A DNA stretch of 34,863 bases from Microcaldota archaeon (GCA_021792235.1 JAJYVC010000004.1:1-34863), one strand, 5' to 3'; numbered from the stretch's first letter, positions 16,417 through 24,947 are shown. Notes: a model not told the origin generated them from the sequence alone. Numbers and translations are program-made.

Positions 16417-16470
16417 ATCGGGTCATATGTTGAACATATTGCCTAAGAGTTCTCCACGCAGCAGAAAATC

Positions 16471-16479
16471 ATTTTAAAT
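16471..16479 (+). promoter_or_regulatory. TATA box of the 38-aa basic protein gene
   Basis: TTTTAAATC lies about 30 nt before the ATG at 16506, giving a predicted leader of only a few bases. The AAGTGAT just before the ATG resembles part of an archaeal ribosome binding site. Confidence 0.5.
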
Positions 16480-16505
16480 CTTCGACATAATAAGTAAGTG
16501 ATAAC

Positions 16506-16622
16506 ATGGTACAAAAAACAGTAAAGAGAAAGCACAGGAAGGTTGGGCATCACGTAAGGAAGAGGATAGCGGGTAGGGCAAAGAAGGCATCAAGGGCTAA
16601 GTTGAGAAGGCACAGGCGCTAA
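16506..16622 (+). CDS. 38-aa highly basic protein of unknown family
   Basis: This short ORF is ATG to TAA, encoding a protein that starts MVQKTVKRKHRKVGHHV and ends with ASRAKLRRHRR. More than half of its residues are Lys, Arg or His, with one Glu-free, Asp-free sequence, so the charge is very high. I do not recognise the family. It is not L39e or L41e by sequence, though it looks like a small ribosomal protein or a nucleic-acid-compacting peptide. It has its own TATA box and a terminator-like hairpin directly downstream, so it forms an isolated monocistronic unit. Expression at a high level would be consistent with this layout but is inference. Confidence 0.65.
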   Translation: MVQKTVKRKHRKVGHHVRKRIAGRAKKASRAKLRRHRR

Positions 16623-16638
16623 GTCCCACTGTGCAACC

Positions 16639-16673
16639 GACCTGCCGCATTGGGCGTGCAGGTCTCTTTTTTT
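16639..16673 (+). terminator. Hairpin plus T7 tract, intrinsic-terminator-like
   Basis: The stem GACCTGC (16639-16645) pairs with GCAGGTC (16658-16664). It is extended by CGC/GCG (16646-16648 with 16654-16656) with one bulged T at 16657. A T-rich tail with seven consecutive T residues ends at 16673. This is the layout of a bacterial rho-independent terminator and lies 16 nt after the 38-aa gene. Confidence 0.7.
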
Positions 16674-16729
16674 GTCAGCTGCAAATAAGTCAGCAATTCT
16701 AAGTATGCTCTCTTAAAGTTCTGCGCATT

Positions 16730-17305
16730 CTACACTATGTCCCTGTACATTTTGTCATTGAATTCATAGGCCGTGGTGTCATCACGATCTATACTCAGCT
16801 CATCAAGCAACGCGCCAAGGTTGGCGAAGTCTCTTACTCCCTTCTCCAGGTCCACTGCCATTATTTTCCCTCCGAATTCAGCGTAGACTATGAATGACCT
16901 ATCAGTCTCCTTTGCCACTACTATGATCCTTGACGAGACGTTCCCTATGGCGATCAGCAGACTGCATAGGAGCACAGCCTTGTCGAATATATCTCCGGCA
17001 GAATATCTTATGGTCTGATCCGGCTTCAGCCAGAACTGTATCGGAAGTGATATCGGTGTTATCCTACCCTTAACATACTGGTATGAGAGCCTTACTGCCT
17101 CTGGAAAATTCTCATCGTAGTTGAAGACCGGAAAATTACCCTCAATCTCCTTTGCAAGCAGCACGACATTATCATCGTTCGGAGTCACCAGTTTGGGCAA
17201 ATCTGCAAGATAAAGGCTCTCCTTCTCCTCTATGAGCTCCTTGTAGCGCATTATTATTTCCAGGTAAATGCTGTTGTACGCCTTAAGGGCTCCATTTTCG
17301 TCCAT
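16730..17305 (-). CDS. Transglutaminase-like fold protein, probably inactive
   Basis: This 191-aa protein of uncertain family has a central segment (SAGDIFDKAVLLCSLLIAIG). It matches the helix of archaeal transglutaminase-like proteins, in which the usual G-D-C-(E)-D-K-A pattern carries the catalytic cysteine. Here that cysteine is isoleucine. The following strand (RIIVVAKETDRSFIVYAEF) lacks the expected histidine. A small-molecule or protein-binding role without catalysis is therefore likely, if the fold assignment is right. The N-terminal half is helical and charged. It is a single gene with a 203-nt divergent region upstream. Confidence 0.45.
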   Translation of the reverse strand: MDENGALKAYNSIYLEIIMRYKELIEEKESLYLADLPKLVTPNDDNVVLLAKEIEGNFPVFNYDENFPEAVRLSYQYVKGRITPISLPIQFWLKPDQTIRYSAGDIFDKAVLLCSLLIAIGNVSSRIIVVAKETDRSFIVYAEFGGKIMAVDLEKGVRDFANLGALLDELSIDRDDTTAYEFNDKMYRDIV

Positions 17306-17372
17306 CTCCCATCACTCATATATGTACAAATAGCTTTTAACGGTTACTCTTATAGAATCTATATCAAAGCAA

Positions 17373-17394
17373 GGCGATGCAATTAGCAATCGCC
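17373..17394. repeat. Inverted repeat in divergent intergenic region
   Basis: GGCGATGC (17373-17380) and GCAATCGCC (17386-17394) form a stem with one bulged A and a five-base loop. It lies between the divergent genes at 17305 and 17509. It could be an operator or an RNA hairpin. The rest of 17306-17508 holds only promoter-like A/T stretches and a second CAATTAGCAA copy near 17425. Confidence 0.4.
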
Positions 17395-17508
17395 AGTGTT
17401 AGTGGGCCAAAAGTGCGATAGCATGACAATTAGCAAAATAACAGAAAGCAATGCACATAATGCCAAAATGGGTAACGCTTTAATATCATTTTATACATAT
17501 ATGTTAAT

Positions 17509-18867
17509 ATGGCATTCACTATGGGGGCTCTGAGAATCAAATCCACCAACGAAGGCCATCAAGGCATTGTCGCCTCAGCTGTAGTGCAGCAATCAGTTGC
17601 TGCTACTACAGATAGAGAGCCTATCAAGATTGAAGCGAATGTGAATGGTGAAGCAAAGCGCCTATTTGTGCCAGCCAAGCTCTACGATGAGCTTGAGTCA
17701 GCGTTGGGCCGTCCGCTTACAAAAACAGAAGCAAAGGAGATACTTTCATCGCAATCAATGCTGAAGACCATTGAGAGGAAACTAAATTCTAGGGAGGAGA
17801 GCTCAACCGATGCTGTAGCACAGCCAAGGCAGCTTACTGACGCCGAATGCAGGCAGATTCTGCTATTGAATGGCGTCCAGGAAAACAGTACACGGGTTAA
17901 GGACAAACCAAACGCATTTTATCTTGAGGCTGGAGATCCAAGTAAGGATACTGTGCTGCTCATCCACGGCGGCGGAAAGTGTTCATCAATAAACTGGAAA
18001 TACCAGATACTCGACCTTTCAAGGAATTTCCATGTAGTTGCAGTAGACCTTCCTGGATATGGCAGCACTGCAAAGCCTGATGATCACAAGGTAACGCTAA
18101 AGTATATGCAGGACTTCATCGTCAGTTTCATGGACTCACTTGGCATAACCTCTGCAAACCTGGTGGGGAACTCGATGGGGGGCGGAGTGTCTGCAGGAGT
18201 GGCATACGACTATCCGCAAAGGGTTGACAAGCTGTTCTTGATAGCTCCAACAAATATAACCGATGTCAAGGTACCGTTAGCCGTGAAGGCAGCGGCTTCA
18301 GTGATACCGCTACCTATGGTCATAAAGCTAGCAAACAAGCTCAGCGACAGTGACAGGATTGTCAACATGGTACTTAGAGCTTTCAACAAGAACAAGTCGG
18401 ACGGAAATATTGACGAACTTCCTGCAGACTATCTCGCAAAGAACAAGAAGTACATCAAGGAATTCATGGGTAAGGATGGATTCGCTCCAGCATTCTGGGA
18501 ATACCTCGAGGATCAGTTCGCCGACTTCAAGGACGTGGTTAATCAGGTCAGGAGGCGCAGGAAGATCAATTCAGGTTTCAAAACAGTATACGATCTTGAC
18601 AAGTTCAAGATGCCTGTGGAGCTTGAACAGGGCGATGATGATCCGTTCTTCAGCATAAAGAAGGCGAAGAACGCAGCCGATCATCCAGAGAATGGCAAGG
18701 AGTTCAAGCAGATTGCACACTCGGGCCACGGACCACAGTACGATAGAGCAGAAGAGGTAAATTCAGACATAACTAAGTTTTTTGCGCCTGAATCTGAATC
18801 AAGGGATGAGGCAGACAAGGGCAGGTTCAGGTCCATGCTCAGCAATGTCTTTAGGAAGGTATCCTGA
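17509..18867 (+). CDS. Alpha/beta hydrolase with long N-terminal extension
   Basis: This 452-aa protein has an alpha/beta-hydrolase core from about residue 145. The oxyanion motif is H153-G-G-G, the nucleophile is S222 in GNSMGGG, the acid is likely within D376-D378 (QGDDDPFF), and the base is H404 or H407 (AHSGHG). A helical cap lies at about 250-350. The first 130 residues are Ser/Thr/Glu-rich without a recognised domain or signal peptide. The substrate is unknown. A TATA-like TTTAATATC at 17479-17487 lies about 26 nt before the ATG, so the mRNA is probably leaderless. It ends 50 nt before asnS. Confidence 0.82.
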   Translation: MAFTMGALRIKSTNEGHQGIVASAVVQQSVAATTDREPIKIEANVNGEAKRLFVPAKLYDELESALGRPLTKTEAKEILSSQSMLKTIERKLNSREESSTDAVAQPRQLTDAECRQILLLNGVQENSTRVKDKPNAFYLEAGDPSKDTVLLIHGGGKCSSINWKYQILDLSRNFHVVAVDLPGYGSTAKPDDHKVTLKYMQDFIVSFMDSLGITSANLVGNSMGGGVSAGVAYDYPQRVDKLFLIAPTNITDVKVPLAVKAAASVIPLPMVIKLANKLSDSDRIVNMVLRAFNKNKSDGNIDELPADYLAKNKKYIKEFMGKDGFAPAFWEYLEDQFADFKDVVNQVRRRRKINSGFKTVYDLDKFKMPVELEQGDDDPFFSIKKAKNAADHPENGKEFKQIAHSGHGPQYDRAEEVNSDITKFFAPESESRDEADKGRFRSMLSNVFRKVS

Positions 18868-18917
18868 CAGCCAAAGGATAATAATTGTTTGCGGGGCAAT
18901 CCTTAATCAGACCTTCT

Positions 18918-20225
18918 ATGCCTTCAGTACACGTATCCGAAGCGATAAGGAAGCATGGCGCCGATGTCCTGCTGCGGGGATGGGTGCACCGCAAAAGGCA
19001 GAGTGGCGGCATCATATTTCTGGTGCTCAGGGACGTAACTGGCCTTATCCAGGTTGCTGTAAAGAAGGATACAGTGAGCCTGGAATCGTGGTCTGCAGCT
19101 GAATCTGCAAGCATCGAATCTAGCATCGAAGTATCTGGAACAGTGAAGGAGGACAAGCGCTCTCCCACTGGCTTTGAGCTGGCCGCTTCCTCTTTCAGTA
19201 TGGTAGGGATGTCAGAACCGTTTCCTATAACTGAATACCAGAGCACCGAGTTGCTCCTTGACAAGAGGCACCTATGGCTCAGGAGCCAGAAGATGACTGC
19301 AGCGATGAAGGCAAGATCATTCGTATTCAAGTATGCAAGGGAATTCCTTGACAAGAAGGGCTTCTTCGAGATAACTCCGCCAATCTTGACACGAGCGGGA
19401 GGGGAGACTGGCGCAAACCTCTTCGAGACTGATTTCTTCGGAAGGAAGGCCTATCTTACCGAGTCCTCGCAGCTTTATGCAGAAGCGATGATATTCTCCT
19501 TGGAGAAGGTATACACGCTTGCACCTTCGTTCAGGGCGGAGCTCTCACGGACTACAAAGCATCTCGCAGAGTACTGGCACCTTGAGCCAGAGATGGCATA
19601 CTACGACAACAAGATGAGCATGTCACTACAGGAGAGACTCGTATCGCACATTGCGAAGAACCTTGCAAAGAATAACGAGGAAATGCTCAAGGAATTCGGA
19701 GTGAGCAAGGATGACTTGCTCAAGATAAAACCTCCGTTCAAGAAGCTTAGCTATGAGGAGGCGCTAGGCGCAATAAATGACAAGGGTTTTGTACTGAAGT
19801 GGGGCGATGACTTCGGCGTAGAGCATGAGAAGGCTCTCACAGAATGGGAAGAAAAGCCGGTATTTGTATACAACTGGCCAAAGGAGATAAAGCCCTTCTA
19901 TATGCCCATAAACCCAGAGGATCCACGAACCGTGTTGTGCTCTGACCTGCAGGCCCCCAAAGGACACGGTGAGATAATAGGCGGCAGCGAGAGAATATGG
20001 AAGATTGAGGAGCTTCGCGACAGGATGCAGGATGTAGAGAAGACAAAAGGAATAAAGTTCAACATGGCGAATTACGAATGGTGGATAGACCTCAGGAGAT
20101 ACGGATCCGTGCCGCATGCAGGGTTCGGCATGGGAATGGAGAGAATAATAAAATGGCTCCTCAATCTTGACCACATAAGGGATGCAATACCGTTCCCAAG
20201 GATGTCTAACAGGCTAGAGCCGTAA
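18918..20225 (+). CDS. asnS: Asparaginyl-tRNA synthetase
   Basis: This 435-aa class IIb synthetase has an N-terminal OB-fold anticodon-binding domain (about 1-100) and a catalytic domain. Several features distinguish it from archaeal AspRS: the LTESSQLYAEAMIFSLEKVY segment, the motif 2 loop (FRAELSRTTKHLAEYWHLE), the YMPINPEDPRTVLCSDL stretch and the C-terminal IPFPRMSNRLEP. These match archaeal AsnRS. Motif 3 is GFGMGMERIIKW. The reading frame is open from a TTG at 18885, but the ATG at 18918 places MPSVHVSEAI before the OB fold, as in homologues. It should charge tRNA-Asn directly with asparagine. It is followed by a carbonic-anhydrase-like gene after 40 nt. Confidence 0.94.
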   Translation: MPSVHVSEAIRKHGADVLLRGWVHRKRQSGGIIFLVLRDVTGLIQVAVKKDTVSLESWSAAESASIESSIEVSGTVKEDKRSPTGFELAASSFSMVGMSEPFPITEYQSTELLLDKRHLWLRSQKMTAAMKARSFVFKYAREFLDKKGFFEITPPILTRAGGETGANLFETDFFGRKAYLTESSQLYAEAMIFSLEKVYTLAPSFRAELSRTTKHLAEYWHLEPEMAYYDNKMSMSLQERLVSHIAKNLAKNNEEMLKEFGVSKDDLLKIKPPFKKLSYEEALGAINDKGFVLKWGDDFGVEHEKALTEWEEKPVFVYNWPKEIKPFYMPINPEDPRTVLCSDLQAPKGHGEIIGGSERIWKIEELRDRMQDVEKTKGIKFNMANYEWWIDLRRYGSVPHAGFGMGMERIIKWLLNLDHIRDAIPFPRMSNRLEP

Positions 20226-20265
20226 GGTATTAATATAACAAAACAGAAATAAAATTGGTGTAAAC

Positions 20266-21039
20266 ATGGCATATTCCCCATTTGACTACGGATCCAATCC
20301 TGCAGCTGTGAACACAATAATATTGGCATGTATGGACAGGAGGCTAAACGAAGAGGTGGACAGGCTGAATGAGGGAGACGCTGTCGTTCTCAGGAATGCC
20401 GGAGCGAACGTGCCTATGGCAGAAAAAGCGCTAAGGGAAGTGCTGAACACGTATCCTAATATAAGAAAAATACTTCTTGTGCCGCATCTGGACTGCGGAG
20501 CAATGGGCTTGGTATCAAGCACATTGGTGAACGGACAGAGTGCGGATCCGCGTGTTTATGCTGACCTGATTGCTCAGTTCAAGGGAAAGTTCAAGTCTAG
20601 GAAAGATCTGGAGGAGGACGTGAACTCAAAAATGCAGCTCGGCGCACTTGCGGATGTAATAGGTGATAGATCCTTGCTGCTGCAGAGCATACGCGTGGAT
20701 CCTGCCAGCCTATCTCTGCCTCCTGATGACAGGCCGCACTCACTTGTGGTGGTAAGGCCATCCCAGACCCATTATAGATACATGCTCGATGACATAAATC
20801 GTGCGCTTGGCAACGACGTGATGGGTATGGGTAGCACGTATGTGATCCAACCAGAGGACCATTCAAGCATACGGATAGCCGTCGAAAACCTTCACATAAA
20901 ACAGGTCGTATTCTTTGCAGAGTCCCACAAGGATACCGAGGCATCAAAGAAGGCTGCAAAGGCGCTCGAAGCAAGCGATTTTGCCAAAGGTGCAAGAATA
21001 CTTGTTGCAGAGAAGGGCAGGGCAAAGGTGCGCGGATAA
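20266..21039 (+). CDS. Beta-carbonic anhydrase-like protein with C-terminal extension
   Basis: This 257-aa protein has the beta-carbonic anhydrase active-site pattern in its first half: zinc ligands C22, H74 and C77 (ACMDRR, PHLDCG), the D24-R26 dyad and VLRNAGANVP. This should hydrate CO2 reversibly. The second half (from about residue 150) is not part of a normal compact beta-CA. It contains strand-helix segments (HSLVVVRPSQTHYRYM, HIKQVVFFAESH) that might be a degenerate second copy of the domain. Some beta-CA-like proteins have other activities, so function is moderately sure. The ATG follows a short intergenic stretch with its own A/T-rich promoter. Confidence 0.68.
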   Translation: MAYSPFDYGSNPAAVNTIILACMDRRLNEEVDRLNEGDAVVLRNAGANVPMAEKALREVLNTYPNIRKILLVPHLDCGAMGLVSSTLVNGQSADPRVYADLIAQFKGKFKSRKDLEEDVNSKMQLGALADVIGDRSLLLQSIRVDPASLSLPPDDRPHSLVVVRPSQTHYRYMLDDINRALGNDVMGMGSTYVIQPEDHSSIRIAVENLHIKQVVFFAESHKDTEASKKAAKALEASDFAKGARILVAEKGRAKVRG

Positions 21040-21119
21040 ACAAATCTACAGCAATTTTAATCGCACTGCCAAGCGTCAGGTATAAAAAACATTAAAGTAT
21101 ACTATATTCTGGCGATCAG

Positions 21120-21983
21120 TTGAATTTAGGATATGTGAAGAGCCTAGTCTCACTAACGAGAGTATACTCTTTGGGTAATGTACTTCTAATCACAGCATTG
21201 GCGCTAGCAACATCGTCAGTACATCTGACCGCAGACCCTAAATTTATCCTTACGCTAATAATGGGTATCCTGTTCTGGGTAGCATGCGTGTTCACCCTGG
21301 ACTTTATGCACAAGTCGATAGATGGTAGGGAGAAGCTATTGAATAAGTACATCCTTCTAATCCCACTGGCCCTTTTAATAATAATTTTCTTGGAGTATGC
21401 ACCATATGCAATACTAATCTTCATCGGTGCGATGGTGAGCGTGATACTTTACAGCATGAAATCCAAGAGTACTGGCGTATCTCACCTTCTGTTTTTGTTC
21501 AGGCCATTCACAGAGATAGGCATAATATATTCTGCAGCAATGATGTACGGTATTGACTTATACTACCAGCCACTACTTTTGCTTTCTGCAGTAGTATTCT
21601 TGATATCCTCATCAAGAAACATAATTGGGGATGCCAGGGACGCAAAGTTCGATAAGCACACGACACTGCCAAGGAAAGTCGGAGTAAACCAGACCTACTT
21701 TATAAGTGCGGTCCTCTTGCTTATACTGTTCCTAATAAACGGACTGAACTACGCACTCGTCCCATTAGTCTTCATATTGGCGCTACTGATATTCCGTTTG
21801 CATCCGTACATCCTGCACCGCATATACATCCTGTGCTCAGGATTCTTCTTTGCCTTACTGTTGTCCCAGCTCGGCGTCAGCCCAATGATAATAACAATGC
21901 TGCTTTTGGTAACTTCACTACTCAACTTCACATATAACCTGACTCCTAGGGTATCAAACCTGGAAAGGCCAAGATGGTTTTAG
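21120..21983 (+). CDS. UbiA-family prenyltransferase
   Basis: This 287-aa polytopic membrane protein has about eight or nine hydrophobic segments. The second Asp-rich motif is clear: R-N-I-I-G-D-A-R-D-A-K-F-D-K-H-T-T-L-P (about residues 177-195). The first motif is weaker (LDFMHKSID in place of NDxxDxxxD). UbiA enzymes join prenyl chains to acceptors. In archaea a main member is digeranylgeranylglyceryl phosphate synthase, but the divergent first motif leaves the acceptor open. The frame starts with TTG at 21120 after GCGATC, a plausible ribosome site. It is convergent with the V4R-like gene (40-nt gap). Confidence 0.75.
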   Translation: MNLGYVKSLVSLTRVYSLGNVLLITALALATSSVHLTADPKFILTLIMGILFWVACVFTLDFMHKSIDGREKLLNKYILLIPLALLIIIFLEYAPYAILIFIGAMVSVILYSMKSKSTGVSHLLFLFRPFTEIGIIYSAAMMYGIDLYYQPLLLLSAVVFLISSSRNIIGDARDAKFDKHTTLPRKVGVNQTYFISAVLLLILFLINGLNYALVPLVFILALLIFRLHPYILHRIYILCSGFFFALLLSQLGVSPMIITMLLLVTSLLNFTYNLTPRVSNLERPRWF

Positions 21984-22023
21984 CTTAATCGTCATCACCA
22001 AATGGAATGGCGCCGCACTGTAA

Positions 22024-23124
22024 TCATTCAAATAGAGACACGGAAAGGTATCCATTAGATATTGTCTTTTTAATCTGCTTAAATCCTATCTTTCTTTTAG
22101 CGACACAAGATATCATCCCTGACAGCATACCAGAAAACATGCCATAATCTATGTCATTATAAAATTTGGTGTATGGGAAATAGTCAACATTTATTACATA
22201 TTTTTTATTGGCCTCCATAATGGTGACATCTCCCCATCCAAAAGCAGACAAATAATCAATTATGGTCTTATTCTGCGGATTTTTTACGTTACCCAATATC
22301 CTCACACCTGCGGTAAACGCAGCGTAGTATACTTCCTTAGCATACTGCTTCAACCCCAATTCTAAAAGATAGAATCCATCACTGTCTATCATAAAATAAC
22401 GTTCATTGTTGCTAATCAATATGCCATCTTCCAATACGAAGATCCCCGCATCTATCAATTTTTTTAATGAGTAGTCCGAATATTTAAGTTGCCTAAGCTC
22501 ATTGAATTTTATGTACTCTAAAGAGGGCTCTAGTCCTGTTAATTCGGATTCGTGGAAAAATCGTTTTCCCATCTCGTCAAGGTATTTGCTTGGTGCATAC
22601 GTGAGCCGTGCAGTACCATTGTCTACATCTGATTCTTCCACAATTCCCTCAATAGTCTTATCCTGTAATATGTACGAAATAAGCCCAGCCGCACTGCCCA
22701 ACGGCAGAAAATATCCAAAGCCCAACCTTTCTATTATTACGAAATTTTTAAGATCGTAGGTGCAAACATTCCTAGTGAAATCTATGTTGAAATCTATGTT
22801 CTTAGCATAAGTTCCAGCTATCTGCTTATTTACCAAATCTATGTAATTTAGCAAATCCTGGTCCTGTTTGTCCTTCACCGTCATAAATCCTCCAAGAATT
22901 GCGTATGCATACCCAAATCTTTTGCCAGCAGAATATAATGCCTTTTGTGCATCAGGGCCTCTAAGCGTCATTGCTTTTTCAAGTTCTATCAGAAAGGTTT
23001 CAGGGATTAATACGCGCCTGGAGAATATTGGGGTTTTTCCGGATATCTTCAACAAGAGAAATCCAGGGTTACCTATGGTAACGGATCCATTCATTATATA
23101 ATTTTTGATATATGAAGAATCCAT
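22024..23124 (-). CDS. V4R-domain-like protein (possible tandem copies)
   Basis: This 366-aa soluble protein has two segments with V4R (4-vinyl reductase/heme-NO-like) character. One is at about residues 60-190 (SAGKRFGYAYAILGGF, ERLGFGYFLPLGSAAGLISY). The second is at about 265-365 (AAFTAGVRILGN, DYGMFSGMLSGMISCVAKRK, ending in a strand). V4R domains bind small hydrophobic ligands and often act as sensors in archaeal regulators. The C-terminal cysteine usually seen in V4R is absent. The call is by pattern only. It lies downstream of a KaiC-like ATPase on the same strand and may act with it. Confidence 0.4.
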   Translation of the reverse strand: MDSSYIKNYIMNGSVTIGNPGFLLLKISGKTPIFSRRVLIPETFLIELEKAMTLRGPDAQKALYSAGKRFGYAYAILGGFMTVKDKQDQDLLNYIDLVNKQIAGTYAKNIDFNIDFTRNVCTYDLKNFVIIERLGFGYFLPLGSAAGLISYILQDKTIEGIVEESDVDNGTARLTYAPSKYLDEMGKRFFHESELTGLEPSLEYIKFNELRQLKYSDYSLKKLIDAGIFVLEDGILISNNERYFMIDSDGFYLLELGLKQYAKEVYYAAFTAGVRILGNVKNPQNKTIIDYLSAFGWGDVTIMEANKKYVINVDYFPYTKFYNDIDYGMFSGMLSGMISCVAKRKIGFKQIKKTISNGYLSVSLFE

Positions 23125-23129
23125 GACAC

Positions 23130-23249
23130 TTACCCGATTTTGTTGGCAAGATCTTTATCCTGCAGGATAATACTCAACCCACCCAACTGGATATTTTCCT
23201 TTTTCTGATATATAATACTTGCCAGGATTCGTGGAACAATCCTTCTCAT
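23130..23249 (-). other. Possible small ORF or frameshifted remnant upstream of the V4R-like gene
   Basis: One frame gives a 39-aa ORF from the ATG at 23249 to the TAA at 23132-23130, five bases before the V4R-like start. A second minus-strand frame, ending in TAA near 23157, gives the protein-like stretch STNPGKYYISEKGKYPVGW without a start codon. Deleting one base in the TATATATA tract near 23250 would join that frame to the ATG at 23260. The evidence does not decide between a tiny gene, a decayed gene and a plain leader sequence. Confidence 0.25.
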
Positions 23250-23300
23250 ATATATGCCTTCATTCCAGAGTGTTAATAAACTGCACTGCCACTTTAAATA

Positions 23301-24047
23301 CTAATTTAAGGATATTCCACCAGAATCTATTTTGTAAGACTTTATTCCGCCGTCCATCTTGCTGCATCTCATCTTCTTTATCTCCAGTGTCCTAGAAAGG
23401 GTCTCGCCTATTGCAAGCGATTTAAGCACTACTAGCCCATCGCACACGTATTCACTAACCCCGTCCACGGTAAGTGTATTAGTATCAGAAATCGTATCAG
23501 TTATTATCATATTTGTTGTTCCAAATTCGGATAGCTTATTGAGAGCGAGGTATGTTATCCTCTTCTCAGAGTTGCCTTCATACATTACCCCGTCCTTCAT
23601 CGGTCCAGACCTGCCCAGTATCCTGTCTATCTCATCGTCGAAGGCAAGGGGTATTGCGAATTGGTCTATGTTTATCGCAAATGCGGCAAGACTGTCAAAT
23701 ACTATCCTCTTGGCCCCTATGCGCTCAACTTCCGCCTGCACCGTATCAAAGATTCGTGTTTTCTCCCTGTTTAATGGCACTTTTACTATGGATATCTTAT
23801 TCTCCTTCTCGAACTTAGCAACATCCCACCCAAGCTGTTCGGCCTGCCTCTTCAGCTTCCCATCTTCCATGTCCAGGGATATATAAACGCCGGGTTCTCC
23901 TGCCCGTGCTCCGTTGAACAGATATTGTATGCCAAATAGCGTTTTGCCGGTGCCCGGAGCGCCTACAACAAGCACGTTGAAGCCCCTGGGGAATCCTCCT
24001 TCTACCAGAGAATCAAATTCCTTTATTCCTGTCTCCGCCCTATCCAT
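23301..24047 (-). CDS. KaiC-family (RecA-superfamily) ATPase, single domain
   Basis: This 248-aa protein has one KaiC/RadA-like domain. Walker A is G29-A-P-G-T-G-K-T36, the acidic segment is YISLDMEDGK, and Walker B ends in RIVFDSLAAFA (D118). The C-terminal ISRTLEIKKMR-type strand (here LSRTLEIKKMRCSKMDGG) is typical of KaiC and its archaeal relatives. Such proteins hydrolyse ATP and often act in signalling or archaellum/pilus control. It diverges from a second KaiC-like gene over about 106 nt, with a TATA-like ATATTTAAATAG near 24077-24088 in its direction. Confidence 0.85.
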   Translation of the reverse strand: MDRAETGIKEFDSLVEGGFPRGFNVLVVGAPGTGKTLFGIQYLFNGARAGEPGVYISLDMEDGKLKRQAEQLGWDVAKFEKENKISIVKVPLNREKTRIFDTVQAEVERIGAKRIVFDSLAAFAINIDQFAIPLAFDDEIDRILGRSGPMKDGVMYEGNSEKRITYLALNKLSEFGTTNMIITDTISDTNTLTVDGVSEYVCDGLVVLKSLAIGETLSRTLEIKKMRCSKMDGGIKSYKIDSGGISLN

Positions 24048-24153
24048 GTGAACACCGATTGCCCGTAAAGCTATGCTATTTAAATATTATAAACTTTGTG
24101 CAGTCGGAGGTATACATATAAATCTGATTGGTTACAAACTATCTGGCGATCTG

Positions 24154-24909
24154 ATGTCAAAATCAGCAGAGGGAGAGGGTTCCGGAGTAAATAGGATAAA
24201 AACGGGAATAGAAGGGCTCGACCGCATCCTCTACGGCGGAATACCGGAGAAGACGCAGAACCTTATAATGGGTCCTGTCGGCAGCGGAAAGTCTCTCATT
24301 GCATTCAATATACTTTACAACAACGCAAGGAATGGGATGCCGTGCACGTTCGTTACCGTTGACCAGACAAAGGAAGACATGATCAGGAACATAAAGAGCG
24401 CTTTTCCTGGGCTGACCGACATAGACGAATTGATAAGTAGCAGGAGGCTGCATGTTGCCGAGGCCAGAGCTGATGACAAGTTCTATACGCGCGAGAATGC
24501 CATGCTCTTCATAGCCGGCATAATAAAGGCGGCAAAGGAGAACAACTCCAGCATGCTCGTGCTTGACTCAATAAGCATAATGCGCGCATTATTCGATGAT
24601 GACAGAGCGTTCACCCGCATGGTCAACTCCATAGCGGAGAATCTGCGCATAATAGGGCTGACGAGCATAATCACAGTAGAGGTGCCAGAAAAAGATGACA
24701 GCGACAAGGTGCCTGGCCTGTATGAGCAATCCATGTTCGATTGGATATTCAGGGTCAATAATGTGGTTAATAATGATACCACAAAGCATTTCGGCAAGGT
24801 CGTCAAGCTCAGGTATTCAAGCTACAGCAGCGCGGAAAGCCAGGTGCAGATAACAGAGAAGGGCATAACTGTAAGTGAAATCAGCACTGGCAAGAACCGC
24901 AAGGACTGA
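24154..24909 (+). CDS. KaiC-family ATPase, single domain
   Basis: This 251-aa protein has Walker A G40-P-V-G-S-G-K46-S and Walker B MLVLDSISIM. The domain opens with RIKTGIEGLDRILYGGIP, the usual KaiC entry. The catalytic-glutamate region reads FVTVDQTKEDM, with Gln-Thr-Lys-Glu in place of the usual Glu-Glu, so ATP hydrolysis could be altered. The frame is open from 24073, but the ATG at 24154 is used because GGCGAT just before it is a ribosome site and the TATA-like ATATAAATC at 24117-24125 lies in the extra part. It is followed after 38 nt by a PH-like gene. Confidence 0.85.
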   Translation: MSKSAEGEGSGVNRIKTGIEGLDRILYGGIPEKTQNLIMGPVGSGKSLIAFNILYNNARNGMPCTFVTVDQTKEDMIRNIKSAFPGLTDIDELISSRRLHVAEARADDKFYTRENAMLFIAGIIKAAKENNSSMLVLDSISIMRALFDDDRAFTRMVNSIAENLRIIGLTSIITVEVPEKDDSDKVPGLYEQSMFDWIFRVNNVVNNDTTKHFGKVVKLRYSSYSSAESQVQITEKGITVSEISTGKNRKD

Positions 24910-24947
24910 TGTGCCTTGCATACCCTGTTGTGGCAAGTTGATGCGTC

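Noticed and set aside
18885-20225. Reading this gene as a second, archaeal-type AspRS
   Set aside because: The ESSQLYAEA segment, the motif 2 loop and the C-terminal sequence are those of AsnRS, not AspRS.
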